The notes under the pieces were generated by a model, which saw nothing but the letters and a program-made list of their open reading frames with translations, made no database searches and was not told where the DNA came from. The translations under genes and the position numbers were made by a program. Shown here one piece after another: positions 21,044 to 34,500 of a stretch of 64,000 bases of DNA; position 1 is the stretch's first letter, and each line of letters opens with the position of its first letter. The stretch is taken from NCBI GenBank assembly GCA_002205965.3, contig NADL03000634.1, positions 248,001 through 312,000 on the forward strand, read 5' to 3'. This stretch comes from Kappaphycus alvarezii (Eukaryota; Rhodophyta; Florideophyceae; Gigartinales; Solieriaceae).

Positions 21044-21295
21044 TGTGGACGTTTTTGGGAAGGGTAAGTTTTGGTTGGCTCGAGTCCCACAGAGGGGACT
21101 CGAGTGGAATTTATAAACTGTTTGAAACATAGGTAAATGCAATAAGATAATGTAGCCTCAGCTAGGAGAGTAATGCACATCGACTCTCGATGATTCAGTA
21201 CAGTATAATGATAATTAAAATGCAACCCAGGATAATAATGAACTTAGAAGTGGATTCGTTCTTTCGCTTTATACTGTAATAATTATATTGTGACA
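21044..21295 (-). repeat. Copia-1 3' LTR
   Basis: 252 bp, TGTGGACG...TTGTGACA on the plus strand. It shares CTCGAGTCCCACAGAGGGGA and AATTAAAATGCAACCCAGGA with the right LTR. The two LTRs are visibly diverged, so the insertion is old. Confidence 0.85.
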
Positions 21296-21519
21296 TGCCC
21301 ACTCGGAAGTAAGCATCATCCATTCCGAGTGGCCCCCCCAGCTGCAGCTGCTGATTTTTTTTGTTCAGCCGCTGGTTTTATTTTGAATTCGAATTTTTTA
21401 TCTGCTGCTGCTTCACTTTCTTTCCTGCTGCTGCTGCTTCATTTTTCATGAATTTTTTCATCTAGTGCAGCTTGTTTCAACCACTGTAGCTTACAGATAA
21501 AGAGTTGAACTAAATAGAC

Positions 21520-24500
21520 AATTGATATCCACTAAAAAGTCCCGTAGCTATCCAAATCCACAAACCAATCATCCCCTCCAAAGCTTCTTTGTCATTGGCT
21601 TTGTGAGTAAATCCACCTTGTTGTGGTTAGAGCGAATGTGTCAGCTTGATGATGACATCATGGATCAGTTCCTTAAGCTTGTGTACCCTGAGATCGATGT
21701 GCTTTTCTTGGGCGTCACATGGTATGCCAAAGCCATTGAAATGGCCACTTTACTGTCTGGGTGTATAACAGTTGGGCATAAGTGGCAAACTTCAGTCCAG
21801 GGAGCTTGGTGACATATATACCAGAAGAATTTCCTTATCCAGGACACCTGTTTTCCACGGGCTGCGAGTGCTACAAATTAGGATTCCCCAGACGAGTTTG
21901 CTATTGAGGTATGACGTTTCGATTTCCAGTAGATTGGTGAGCCGTTGACGTCGACCATGAACCCGTTGTTAATAGTCTGGTGTTCACACATCCGCCCCAG
22001 TCGGCATCAACAGAAGCACCGATAGAATCTGCTGTGATACTGGCCAATAAAGTCGCGGAGAATGACAAGTCGGGTCGAATTGAAACGGGTAAGTAGAGTA
22101 ATCCGCCAACTATGCTTCGATAAGCGTGATGTTTATTCCCATTAAATCTCGAGTCACCATGTTCTGCTGGAACCAACAGTTTGACGTCCATCGGAAGTGG
22201 AGTCAGGACAGCGTCTGACCGGTCCATTCCATATGCCCGCAGAAGAGTCTTTGCATAGCGCGTTTGGTCGATCCGAATTCCCAGTGGAGAACGAGCGATT
22301 ATCCATTCGATGAAAGATTTCAGTTCACCAAAGAATTTGATGTCAAATGTGGATGGCGAAAATCTTTTAAGTTCTGAAGTAGAGTGTGTGAATTTGAAGA
22401 AAATGCAATATCATCCAACACGACTGCTATTATTATGTAATCTCAGTTAGTACGAAGAAAATAAAGTCGGGTTTCGAAGTTGGAAGGTTTTATTCCCCAA
22501 TTAATGAGCTTTTCGTGGAGAAATGAATCGTATATATGCTCTGATTGTTTCGCGCCGTAGATGGACTCTTCCAGTTTGCAGATTTGTCCAGGCTTAGCTA
22601 GCAGACTGGAAGAGTTTTTCGGCTTTTACAAATATATTGCTACATCAATCAGTCCGTGGAGTTATGCATTGGAAATATTTCCTCCTTCCAGGATAAGATT
22701 ACTTGATGCAGATATAGAGAACAGTAGCTGTATTGTTTCATGAGACGCGACTGGAGCGTAAATGATTTCCGGGTCGAAGTCCACGTATGCCCGTTGACGG
22801 TACCCCTCAGAGCAAATCATGCTTTTGCTATATATTTTTCCCTGTGGAGTCCAGAGGCTTAGCTTTGAAGGTCCATTTGAAGGGTAAAGGCACTATTCCA
22901 AGGTTATGAGAAACTTACGACCAAGTTTTTCTCTTCATAAGTGAATTATAATCTCTGTCTATAGCCTTGGCCCACCGAGGTGTATTACAGGCTTCCGCAA
23001 ATGTCGAGGGTTCATATGCCGTTATGAGGGGTTCCTTTTCGTCAGGGTAAGCCATGTGTTGAGTCTTTTAGTGGGCGTAAGTCATAAATTGGACTAAGTT
23101 TTCTTGCTCTGAATCCATGTAGTCTCCGTTGGCGCCCTCAATCTCATGCTATCGTGCAAAAACATCAAGCAAGGAAGAAATTCCTGGGAGCTGTTTGTTT
23201 GATATCGAGGTGAAGTCGGCCCTCCTGATGACTTCAAAAGACTGAGATTCTGAAATATGTACCCTAATCAGCCTCGTGTCTGATTCCATCCCGACGAAGT
23301 GTCCGGTTCGGGGCGAGTTTTTAGTTTTTTGGCCTGCTCCGAGTGAGAGCGATAAATAAAACCGTACCATGGTTGACCGAAAATCAGCAGTGATGGAAAA
23401 TCTATCTCTATACTAGGATCCCAAAGTTGGATCGGAATATTTCCATTGCCCCTAGAAGCCGGAAGCCTGTTGCACAGCCAGTTGGCGAGCTTTAAAGCCT
23501 CGCCCATAGGTTATGTGGGAGATCACTGCCTTATAGTAAGACTCTAGCCCTTGTTCAGTGCTCTTGGATGAGAAGTTCAGCAGCGCCATTGCTCTCAGGT
23601 GCTCGTGGAGAAGAGGGGCCTACTTTAATTCCTGATGAATTGAGGAAAGTCATCATCCCTTTGCTCATATGTCACCCGCTCGATAAAAGCGAATTCTCCG
23701 CAATTTTTAGTTCGAGGTCGAAAAGAGAGTTTCGACACTAGCTTTGTAATTACGAGCTATTGCAGGGAGCTCAGATATTCTTTTGATCATCAAAACGTCG
23801 GATTTTGCAGTGTAAGGTTCCACGAAGTGAACGGTATACTTGTTATTTCCGATAGAGCTATTGAACGGACCAAATACATTCATTTGAACCTCGCTGAGTG
23901 GCTGCAGTTTCCTGCTCGTCGCTGTTTTAATGGGTTCCTTTCTTGCTTTTGCGGTCAGACATGGAACACATTAGATGTTGTCGAGCTGCGAACGATCGAA
24001 GGACGGTACATCGGAGCGCTGGCAAGATAGATGCATGTACCGATCCGTCGCAATATGGCCAGTTTTCCGGTGCCATTTCATGACCTGACTTTCGGGAAAT
24101 TCCTTGTGGCTTTGTTAGCATGCTTCGGAAAATTGCTGAACTCTAACAGGTAGAGTCCCTCAAATCATTCGAAAATCCAGACAATGTCTTCGATGCCCAA
24201 GGAGCCGTATTTAAAGAAAAAGCATCCATTGCATTGGAACAGAGACTCTGAGAATATCACGTTTAATTGTTTCGTGAGCAATTTAACAGCCAGGATGCTT
24301 GTTCAAAATGAAGTGCATGATAGGCTTCAATGTATGTCCCTCCGTTCAATAGTAACCACAGTAGGCCCTTACTGAGGAGATGTGAAGATCCAGCTGCTTC
24401 CAGCATAGTTTCTTTGGCAATTAGGCTGTAAAACTTTAATGAAAAACGACTATGGAAGAAATTGCGTGTTGCAGCAGAGTCCATGAGAGCGGTATCGTTT

Positions 24501-25634
24501 TTCTGTCCTCTTATTTTTGCCACCTGACTTCGGAACTTGCTTTTTGCCATGTTTGCGCTGTAGCGAGGCTCCTCATCGAAGCTTGGCCGTTGTTGAAACT
24601 CGGTCAGATTCTGTGGATAAGCAACGTTATCTGTATTCGTGAGGGCCACGGCGGTGTTTGCTGAAGGCATAAGAGGACGATTCGGGGGTGTTAGGAATCC
24701 CCAGTGTTCTTGGTTACTTTGTGGGTTCCATCCCTAGTCAGTTTGTGGATAGTGACGCTGTCCTCCACAGCCACGGCGGGGTTTCCGAATGCGCTCATTT
24801 CGTTCATCCTCAAGCCGTTTCCAATGGATGTTAATGAAATGGCCGGGTTTGCCACAGTAATGGAAGTTCCCTGGTGGTCTGATTAGCCCAGTAAGGCGTC
24901 CACCGCGACCTCTTCCGCGAAAACTTCCACCTCTGGCGTATGAGAAACTCCTCCCGCGTCCTCTAACGTATTCTCGTGTGCCATAGACCATATTGGCTTG
25001 GGTGAATTCTTGCCTTCAAGAAGCGTTATGAGGGTAGTTCGGGTTCATCCTTCGAGCATATTTCGCTTGAACAGCACTCAAGATGTCCTGGAATGAAGCT
25101 GTAGTGATCGTGGAAACCATAGAAAGGGCTGAAAAAGACGGATGAAGAGACTTAATGAGTTTGGACGCCTTTTTCCGCTCTGGGAGTTCTTCGCCATATA
25201 CTGCAAGTTCTCTACAGATACCATTGAACTGGGAAAAATGTCTGTGCCAATCCATATTCTTGTCGAATACAAGCGGGTCCAACCTGTTTCGGATTTTTTT
25301 GGATGGCTTGCTCGTTAGAAGTCGTGTAGATGCGCTTCACTTCATTCCAAAGATCCAAAGTGGTTTTTGAGTCATTATCTGTGACGATTGAGAACTGAGC
25401 CATGGCGGAAGCTCCAAGGCCCAGAGTGATGACACTTTTCGCTTTTGCTGGACGCTTTGTCCATTAATTTCTCGGGGCTTGAGAGTTTGATGATTGTTCC
25501 ACGAGCATTCCGATCATTGCATGATCGTCTGCTTTTAGAATTGTCCTGATTCGCCTCGCCCAAATAATGTAGTCAGAAGGCTTTTCAAGAGGATCGATTC
25601 GAAAAAGGTTTCGAGAATATTTAGAGGGATCCAT
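21520..25634 (-). pseudogene. Copia-1 gag-pol pseudogene
   Basis: From the ATG at 25634 (MDPSKYSRNLFRIDPLEKPS): gag to about 25016; a degraded zinc knuckle near 24860 (FHYCGKPGHFINIHW, first and last Cys lost); protease near 24490 (LMDSAATRNFF); integrase with CVPCLTAKARKEP and VQMNVFGPFNSS, where Asn replaces the expected catalytic Asp, and APESNGAAELL; RT debris 22500-23300; RT/RNase H end 21520-22230 (YRSIVGGLLYLPV, ASVDADWGG, SWIRKFFW). Many stops and frame changes. Order protease-integrase-RT-RNase H defines Ty1/copia. Confidence 0.8.
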
Positions 25635-26593
25635 TGCTGTGCGTTCGGCAGTTGTTAGGCTACGACAGTGGCTAGGCTTACATGGCTGCGTAAAAGTCTA
25701 CTAGTCTACTAATATCTTTCTTTTTCTTTGTTCTTTCATATTTTTTTCTTTCGTTTTGTTCGTTTGTTTTGTTTTCATTCTTTTGACTCTAACTAGGGGG
25801 TTTCGGAACTCAGGCTCCCGGTGAGACTCTCCCGGTGAGTCGCATTTTCTTGAGTTGACTGACTATTCCCTGCGCGAACTCAGGTGGAGCGTAGCACACC
25901 AACACTAATGTGAAGGATCGCTTAGAGTACGGACTCTAAGCCCCTGATTAGACACTCCAGGTGTGATGCGAATTTCAGTTACCACTACCTGTCTCCGCGC
26001 AAAATAGAGACAGGTGCAATTAATCTCTACAAGAGCTTCCAACGAAAGATTACTTAGTCTTTTATTTTTCTTCTTTTAAAGTCGGTCTGGCCTCTTGCGA
26101 GAAGTTGCTCAGTGCTTCTAAGCTATTATTCCGTAAAACACCTTGTCAGATCGTCCGTTAGTTTTCCACTAGATCTATCGATTAACACCTTTATTCGCAC
26201 AGCAAGATCGACCGGTGGGTACAGCACGTCAACGAGGTCAAATTACTTCAAGTTTCCTCCGTTGCTTAGGACTGATTTTAGTCTGACGACTTTGTTCCCT
26301 TTGCTCGGCACTCAAGCCCTCGAGCAAGCCTACATACATGCCACGTGCCCGATTTGGCGCTAGTTTTTATAGTCTTTCCGGACAGGGAAGTTTAAAATCC
26401 AAGAGACTTTTACTTAGGGTCTTTCAACTGTATTTATAGTACGGTAACTCTTGTTTAAAGTCCGTTGACTGTAATATGAAATATGGTAGACTTGTGTTGT
26501 GAGATTAGTGAGATATGTGGGAAAGCAGAGAAAGGTGGTGGTTATTGAGTGATGGAGGTCGAGGGGGAAGGTTGACTCAGTGCGATGCTACCA

Positions 26594-26846
26594 TGTCGAA
26601 TATTTTGGGAGGAGTAAGCTGTTTTTGACTCGAGTCCCACAGAGGGGACTCGAGTGTCATTTATAAACCGTATAAAATATAGGTAAATGCGATAGGATAA
26701 TGTAGCCTCATTTGAGAGAGTGATGCGTATTGAATCTCGATGATTCAGTGCAGTATCCTGATAATTAAAATGCAACCCAGGATAATAACGCAACCCGGGA
26801 GAGTATTCGTTCTTTCGCTTTGTACTGTAATAGTTATATTGTGACA
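26594..26846 (-). repeat. Copia-1 5' LTR
   Basis: 253 bp, begins TGTCGAATATTTTGGG and ends TATTGTGACA on the plus strand. The primer site lies immediately to its left on the plus strand. Confidence 0.85.
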
Positions 26847-26999
26847 CTCCGCACGCACTACAGTATTTCACCTACAAGATTCCCCTGACAACATAGACCA
26901 TTAAGCGGCTTTTATTAGTCAGGAGTTCAAATAAATGTGCACCACAGCTATAAGAATGCACAGGGCTGTCGGGATATCATACGAGGGGAGGGGAGAAAT

Positions 27000-29740
27000 T
27001 GTTGATTCCGCGAGGCGGCAAAGCAAAAATTAATCCAACGGGTGTTGCGCCGCATCAGTTGCGCTATCTGATCGTTAGTTGCGCAAGCTATTATGACTCT
27101 CGCCGTCACTAAGGGGCCTTTTTATTCTGCTTAGAGGTGCCGTGCCAGATATAAACGATATCTCCTGGTCGGTATGCTAATTGTTCGGCAAAGTGGCTCA
27201 AACTACTCTTCAACACCCGCTGTAATGCTCGGGTGGCAGTCTAATCAATGAGTGAATTCAACAAACCCTGTGACACAATCTGCCTTGGTAGCCCCAGTAT
27301 AGAAGGCTGATATCCGCGTACTAATTGTAATGAGCTCAACAGCCTTGTTCCCGAGAAGAAATTGGACGCAAATACAGACTTCATGAGTATCGTTTCAGCA
27401 TCAGCTTGGGTGAGTTCCCTATCAAGTTTCTTCAGAATAGTCTTAATCGTCTTGATCTTTCGCTTGACAATACCCGTCTTATTATGTCGAGTTTTCGGTC
27501 TGGGCTTAAATGTGCTGAGTCTCTGGATCAGGGCTGTCTTGTTGAACTCATTATAGGTAGATAGGGACTTTCTGCACACCATGTCTCAGAATTCAGCTGG
27601 TCTCAAGTCTTGACGCGATGGAGTCCATGGACTGAGAGCCCAAGATGATTGCTTCGGTATAGGATGTACCAGTATCAGTGAATACTACTATAGTTCTCTT
27701 CTCCCCTCTGATTCCCTCAAATGCAAAGTCAGTTTGTAATTCGACGTTAAAACCCTCTTTCACATGAGGAAGTGATATCTTCTTGGATTTTGAGGGCTGG
27801 TCACTGCTCATAGATGTCCCACAAGCGTCGTTAACCTGGTGTCAAGCACGTTCCAACTTGGTGGTTAGAATGCCTGCTTGCTGACAAACGGATTTCACTT
27901 GTTCTACCGGTGCGTGTGTCAGTCTTTGTATACGTTTCGCAAATAGCTTAGAGGAATTATTGGAACGTATCCATAATAAGGATGAAATTAATGGTCTGAC
28001 ATGTGTAACAGGCTTTGGTAATAAAACAATTCTTATCCCTATGCATACGCCTTTATCTATCTCGGGTAAAATGTATGACGTGAAAGTTATCGGCGAAGCA
28101 TCTATCGGTCTTTTAAAGCACAGGAACGGACTTTCCGCGATGTGTTTCTGTATACCATACCTTCCAACGTCAAGACTGATGATAGCGAATGAATCTCCTG
28201 GAATGATATTAAACGCGAAAGAGCATGGAGAGTCTTCATTATCCAATACTGTTAGTGTCTATACACCAACTACAGGGGACGGGTCAATACTCTGCTACCC
28301 CCATCCATGCACACGAGGTTCAGATGGCAATTGTTTTTCAAAAAGTACTTCAAGAGGGTCACAAATATTGATGCCACTATTGATTCCCGCTGTTGATAAT
28401 GGGGAGCAAGGATCATAAATCGGATTTAAATCCATGGGTCATGTGCATGGAATTCAGTTGGCAAAGAAAACTCGGCGGTTGTTGTTTTGGTTCTTCTCAG
28501 AGTCAGACTAAGGCTCCTAATTGTTTTTACCTAACTTCCTAGGTTGAGGATGGTCCCTAAACTTATAACGCTTCTGAATAGCTCTACGCTCATCGCCACT
28601 TTTCTTATGAAGCGGACATTGACGGTCTCTATCCTAGTGACCCTTCTGTCCACATGCTGCATAATTCGAATTGAGTCTTCCGCCCATTCGATTGTTCATA
28701 TGAATTGTCACCGAGATATAATGCTGTTTGTCGAACCTGCGACAATTTGACGACATGAAGTTACCGGTTAGCTTTTGTAGATCGACGTCATTATCCAATT
28801 TTGATATACGTTTTTCATCAGTTTTGTCATGTGGTTCAGTGGTGCGTATGTTTTTCATTGCATCTATCGTATCTTCAAGGCTGAAGTTCAGAGTGGTTCA
28901 CTATTCACTACTGCGCCTGGTACCCCTCTTAATCAACTTGATGACTTTTACTCGGGCCTTCTGAGTATCTCTGTGTATCTTATTCAGGTTTTCTTTGTCA
29001 GACTCCTCATATTCTAGCATGAATGATGCCTTCAGTATCTCATCAAGTACTCCCGTAACTGCAGTGAGCTCATGCCTCTCGACCATGGTTATTGCAGGTG
29101 ACGATGTGAGTCGGTTTGTGGCCTTATTAATCAGTATCGTTAGTAGGTTATTGTAGATAGTGTCGGCTAGGCATGTGTTTTCCAGTAATATGGGGGCAGT
29201 TTGTTGCTTGTTGTGCTGAGTCGGCACTGTGCCGAATGCATTGAGATGGTTCTGTGCGACACCAATAAAAATTTCCGCGAATTAGGTGTAAGATTCAGTA
29301 GGGTGCTTTTTACAGTTGAACACTGGTCTTCCAAAAATTATGATACATCTTCCGGAGTCGGTGGTTGAATCCTTTGCGAAGACTAGCGTGATCTTCTCAA
29401 CGAGATCCTTATGGTCTTTAAACGTTTTGGACTCACTTTCATCCAATCGTTCTAGTGATAGTTTATCGTTCATGATTTCTGAGTCTATCACCGTCTCGTA
29501 CGACTCGTCCATGGCCGCATGTATAGCATGCGCGAAATCATTGGTTATTCATTTTGCCCTTGAATCTCCTCCGTCGGCAAGAACTCGAACCCTGTTCATC
29601 CTCATGCGAACCTTTCTTCGATACTCAAACTTGTTCGCAGTCGTGGTGAGCCTTGGAGCCTCCACCAAATTTCCCACTGGGATCTCATTACCCTCTGGGC
29701 CAATAAGTCTTGCTCGCAGAGGTAACGTCCACGTGTAGTT
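27000..29740 (-). pseudogene. Copia fragment X: gag, protease and integrase
   Basis: Minus-strand frames show gag (PEGNEIPVGNLVEAPRLTT near 29680; LDESESKTFKDHKDLVEK near 29430), a further gag region at 28900-29230, and a decayed zinc-knuckle stretch near 28640 (ACGQKGH). Also present are a protease-like region 27900-28250 and integrase: QTDFAFEGIRGEKRTIVVF, then RHNKTGIVKRK near 27490, and SGTRLLSSLQLVRGYQPS. The end (RPGDIVYIWHG) is near 27150. RT and RNase H are absent; similarity stops near 27000. No LTR was identified. A 3'-truncated relic. Confidence 0.6.
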
Positions 29741-30289
29741 GCAGATTATGTGATAGGGTTAAGACAAACTCAGCTGTAGAAGGACTGTGGGGCAAACGTA
29801 TTCGGAACCAGGTTACAGCTTACCTCTCTCCATCAAACGGAGAAGGTGCGCGTTGCAAGTCTTTATATCTCTATCCACGAGCTTCCATACCAACCCTTCA
29901 TCCTCATCGTATTGCTCTACTGAACTTGCATTCGTCTCACTCAGGCACATCCGACTACATCTTTCATTCAGGCTTTGCACTTACGTGAACGAATGCAATG
30001 ATATATGACTGCAATAAGTCCCGTATTTGCATTCTCATCTTTGTCCACGATTGACACGTGTGAGATAAGTCACAAACGTACACTACAGTTCTTCGATCTT
30101 TGGTACGATAAAGCACATTTCTATATTTCTAAAATGATGGAATGGCTGAAGCGCTGCAGAAGTTTCCCTGCCCTCCTAATGCGACCATTCTCGATGAATA
30201 TGAACCAAGAATTCTTTAAAAGCCATCCACTCATACAGAAATAATATTATTTTTCTGGCGGCTGCATAGGTCACTACACCTCTGAGCAA
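29741..30289. other. Upstream flank of fragment X; no gene seen
   Basis: This may include the leader or 5' LTR of fragment X, but no matching repeat elsewhere in the window confirms it. Confidence 0.3.
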
Positions 30290-30720
30290 CCTATTTTTCA
30301 ATCATTAAAACACCCTCATAGCCACGCTGCCGCGGCCATAATTTCCAACGCAGCCTGTCTGCTGGGGGGCCTTGAGCCAGCTTTTTAGGCTAATTTAATA
30401 GGTATTACAACCGACTATATCTTTCAAACATTAAATCACCCTAATTTTTTGAGGCTGGCAGCCGGATGCCCACTCAGCCCGGGTTGTCACTGTGAGGGCG
30501 ATGGAGACCTGAGGAAAGGTCCGAGCAGTGCTCTTTCAAAGGTACGCCGCAATTTCTCTAATGTCCAACGCAGCATGCTTTACGGCTGGTCTTGTGCCGC
30601 TACTTTAGAGAAAGTTACAGTGTAGATATCAGTACGAATAAGAGCTGGTAAGCTATCTTTCGGAATATTTTGGGACGTAGCCGCCCACATCTTTCAAATA
30701 TTAAAGAACCCAACCTTCTT
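30290..30720 (+). mobile_element. Tandem array of three LINE-C 3' ends
   Basis: Three copies lie head to tail in the same orientation. First, a bare tail ending near 30316 (TTTTCAATCATTAAAACACC). Second, 30317-30450, coding SHAAAAIISNAACLLGGLEP with a stop, then tail ACCGACTATATCTTTCAAAC and ATTAAATCACCC. Third, 30451-30720, coding GWQPDAHSARVVTVRAMET, then MSNAACFTAGL with a stop, then tail GCCCACATCTTTCAAATATT. Each unit begins just after the tail of the previous one. All match the 3745-4165 copy. Confidence 0.6.
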
Positions 30721-31194
30721 CAACAATTGTTCCCCTTTCGTGCGGTCTGCAACCAAGCCAAGATTTGGCTCCTCCTTCAATCAAATACTTCATTGACAAT
30801 TCTGTAAGGAAAATCGCGGAAATTACCGTCAGCAGGAAGTTTGAGATATCTAGTCCAAATTAAAGCTCACAACTACTATTCTCTTTAGTAAAACGCAAAA
30901 AATATCCTTTCAATACTGTGATAGTCGAAGAGCTAAGCTGGAGTCTCCGAAATGGGACTAAAAGTAAACTTGCCGACAATGTGGAAATTATTCGGCGTTT
31001 TTGAGAGGGTGGATCTAGATGTTTCAGTAGAGACTTCCATTACGGCTAATTCATAGGGAATGATCAAACTTAGATGTAAATTCTGTTAGAATTATTCAAT
31101 CTAACCTAATTCAAGAGTTGTATCAGCTCTGTAAGAGGTACCAATGGAAAGCTGACGACCGTGGAGTGTTTTTATAAAAACACAGGTTCGGTAT
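30721..31194. other. AT-rich intergenic DNA
   Basis: Nothing recognised. Confidence 0.4.
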
Positions 31195-31500
31195 TGAAGT
31201 TAGGATTCGGGGTGACCAAGGAGCCCTGTTTTTCTGAGAGAACATGGAAAATGTAAGCAATAGACAGCCAAATATTTTGTTTTAATGAATCCAAAGAAAA
31301 GGAAACTAAAAAAGAGCAGAGCAATATGAAAAACAGAGAATAGTGAATAGTTGAACAGTTAATCCTAGAACAGCTAATTAATAATAGACCATTTAGTTGA
31401 AGAGCTAAAGAGCGGGGAACTGTAGAGCCTATAAGGTTGGTTATATAACTTGGTATTATGCTTTTCTTCATGATAAGTGCACCTGGAGGGCACAGAAATC
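31195..31500 (-). repeat. Probable 3' LTR of copia fragment Y
   Basis: On the minus strand this pyrimidine-rich block contains TATATAACC, CTCTTTAGCTCTTCAAC and GTTCTAGGATTAACTGTTC, and ends GTCACCCCGAATCCTAACTT then CA. The same string of landmarks occurs in plus orientation at about 38610-39010. The outer (right) edge is uncertain. Confidence 0.5.
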
Positions 31501-34500
31501 AGCTAATAATCTCAAGTATTACTGCTTAGGAAAATATTTGGGGTATGGGATCTTTATCGAATACTGATTACATTTGAAATACTGCACCCGCTAATTGTAC
31601 AATTGTAACACACAAAACCGCTTTGAAACTAATATACAGGGCATATTGAATACAATGGATTAATTTTCCTATTCACCACACAGCATATTGAATTGTTGTT
31701 CCAACATACGTGAATCACATAAATCCGACGGCGCCTAGTTCTGTGCGCCCATTTGAATTCCAGAATTCATTCTATTTCTGTTTTGATTCCTGTTTTAGTG
31801 ACCTAACCGAGAGGTTTGTCGACAGAACACCAGGCCTTTTGTTCCCGAGAATACAATGGAAAATTTTCCTGAAAACAAGAGAATCTGAAGAGGCTGAGTT
31901 GGGGGAATATCTGCTTTCGAGTCTGGATCAGCTACATTGAGACGTCCGAGTACCCAATAAATGCGATTAACATTTTTGAATTCGAAGTAATATCGCAGAT
32001 AATATATATCAGAGCGCTCGGATCGAATCAACGGATTGATTCTGTGCAGACAAGAAACAGTAAAGATTCTTTGAGTCTAGAACAAAAATGTGCTCAAGAT
32101 CTAGATACAAAAGCATAAATTATGTTCTTTTGAGCATAAAACCTTCATCAATTCCCTCATCAACAGAAAGACTTTCTCTAGATACAATAAAGAGGACTGG
32201 GAATTTCGATCTTTGTGAAAACCAAAGCATCATCTTGTAAAAAGACACCAAATCCATTGGAAATATTAACTTAACACAAACCTTTGATGACTGGGCGGTA
32301 TTAATATTTCTTACATGATCTGTAAACACCAGAACAAATAGATTGTACAAATGATCATTGCTAAATTTCCATAACCTGATTATGGTGCTCAACTGCTTCA
32401 TTTTTATCAAAAGATTTTTTTCTTGAAGATATCTGATACGCAAGCCCTAGGTAGAGATATCTGTATGCTACTACCAGCATCAGAGCAAAATGAAGAAAAT
32501 TTTGTACCCAGCCCACCAAGAGAACTGTTGATAGAAGAAAAAACGGCTTCTCTATCAAATTGAGATGTTCTGTAACCTCCTAGCGTCGTAGACGAGAAAA
32601 CGTAGTGGCGACGAAGGCAGTTAGCTTATCCTCACCATCTATACTTCAGCTGTGATTTTCATCATATACAATGTCTAAACCAAAATAACGAAAAGCCCGT
32701 GGCCAAAAACTAGTGGACCGAATTTGAACTTGGTATCGAAGTATTCCCGAATTTAATGAACTGTTAGAATTGAACCCTTCACCAGGATATCTTCTAAAAC
32801 TTTTCCATAAAAACAGCAAGGCTGTAGCAATGTCTCTGTGACATCACTGTGTAATATAGACTTTTTCGCTGAGTCCTCTAATACAAAGTGGCGTAACAGA
32901 GAACTTGGATAGGAATCTAGTTCTATGGATTGGTGATAATCCTACAGGGTTTTACACCTAATTTTTTTTATTTATGGATAACCAATTTTTTTGACGTAGC
33001 AGCACGCTGCAGGTCTTTATTTTAGTTCTTTTAGTATTGTAGTTACATTTTATCAGTAAAACTTCTCTAGTTACTACTGTATGTTTTAGCGGTTGAGCTA
33101 GAATATACATGTACTATGATAGAGCTACAGTACTGGCTATAAAAAGGGGTTCTCCTAGATTCTTGGGAATTCTAGTTTCACTAGATTAACTCTTCTCCCC
33201 CAACTTTCTGAAACCATCGGCTACCGCCTCCGCTACTCCTTTAGCAGCGCCCCGGCTGCCTCCTCTTCTCTTTCAAAAGTTTCCTTTGGCCTTACGGTGA
33301 AATAAATGTGGAATATCTGATATTCCGAGCAAAGAAATGCCTGATAACAAGTTGTTGGACTGCACTTGTAACATAGCATTAGCACTCACAAGCCCATACG
33401 GATATTTCTAGAAGAGCCGCAAGAAGCAAAAATGGTCCTTTGACTCACTCGGACGTAAAGTGTATACCTTTGTTCAGCTTTACCAGCCTACAGAAGGCCG
33501 ACGTAGCACCAATCATAGATATACACCACCTACGAATCTTTGCAATCGAAATTTGGATTCTTACGCCATCGCAGCACAAATTTAAAAGTCAGATCGCATT
33601 TCATAATTGATATAATCCTTATTGCCGTGAGGAGCTAGGCGAGCATTCAGTTTCAGCGTTCTATTTTCATCAATCTTAGCCTTATATAATATAGTATGAG
33701 ATGATTCTAGAAGCCCCTGAAGCAGAAGCTCATGAAAAACCACGAATATTTGGTTTGAAGGTCTCTTAATCAGAATTGTAGGCTCTTTAAAGCAAACAAA
33801 GGAAACACTTTCGTTTGATGTGCAGGGAACGCATTGTTTCCAAAGTAATTGAGAGTCAATTTCAACTCCTCTCACAATCATCTACTAATATAAAAGGCTG
33901 TTAGACCAGAAATCGTGTGATCAGCCGAACTTTTACAGAAAGATTTTATTTCTCCTTACTCCAATCCATTTTCTCGACATCATTGTCATTATGAATGATT
34001 TTTTGTTTTGCTTCTTTTGAAGAAGTCACCTTATCTGAGTAAATAAGGTTGTACAACGACCGTAAAATTCCAAACTTGTCACTTTCAAGATGTGAGACAG
34101 TAGTATGGTCTTCTTAATCGGAATCAAGAACATTCTTTTTCGGTGCTGTATCCGAGGTTTTCATAATGGAGTGATCTTCATTATATTAAAGAGGGGCAAC
34201 TCTTTTTTAGTCCATATTACCAATTTTATGACGAAAAATGCACTCAAAAGAGTCTCCTTTTAATGCTGATCGAGATTCCTCGAAGGCCACCCTGATAGTA
34301 CGACCAGAAGATCCAGGAATAGTTACTGCATCTGAAGAACGATAAATGGACAGAACCGATTGAATCAATGTCCTGTATCATTTCGCGCTTTTGCGCATGA
34401 TAAATATTTGAAAAAAATCTCCAACCGATATAGATACATCATATACTGCTTGTATACGAAGAACTCCAGTCATTTTGAGTTAAGCAAAAATCTGTAGCTG

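Larger units (their letters stand above)
21044..26846 (-). mobile_element. Copia-1: full-length degenerate Ty1/copia element
   Basis: LTRs at 21044-21295 (252 bp, 3') and 26594-26846 (253 bp, 5') are flanked by a perfect 5-bp duplication CTCCG (21039-21043 and 26847-26851). Directly inside the 5' LTR the minus strand reads TGGTAGCATCGCACTGA, a good primer site. Next to the 3' LTR is CCGAGTGGGCA, a weak purine tract. The leader before the gag ATG (25634) is about 960 bp, long for copia, with pyrimidine-rich plus-strand sequence. Confidence 0.85.

Noticed and set aside
21300..21460. CTG-rich tract as a coding or CRISPR-like repeat
   Set aside because: Irregular short CTG runs with no constant spacer length; it lies in the 3' untranslated part of copia-1.
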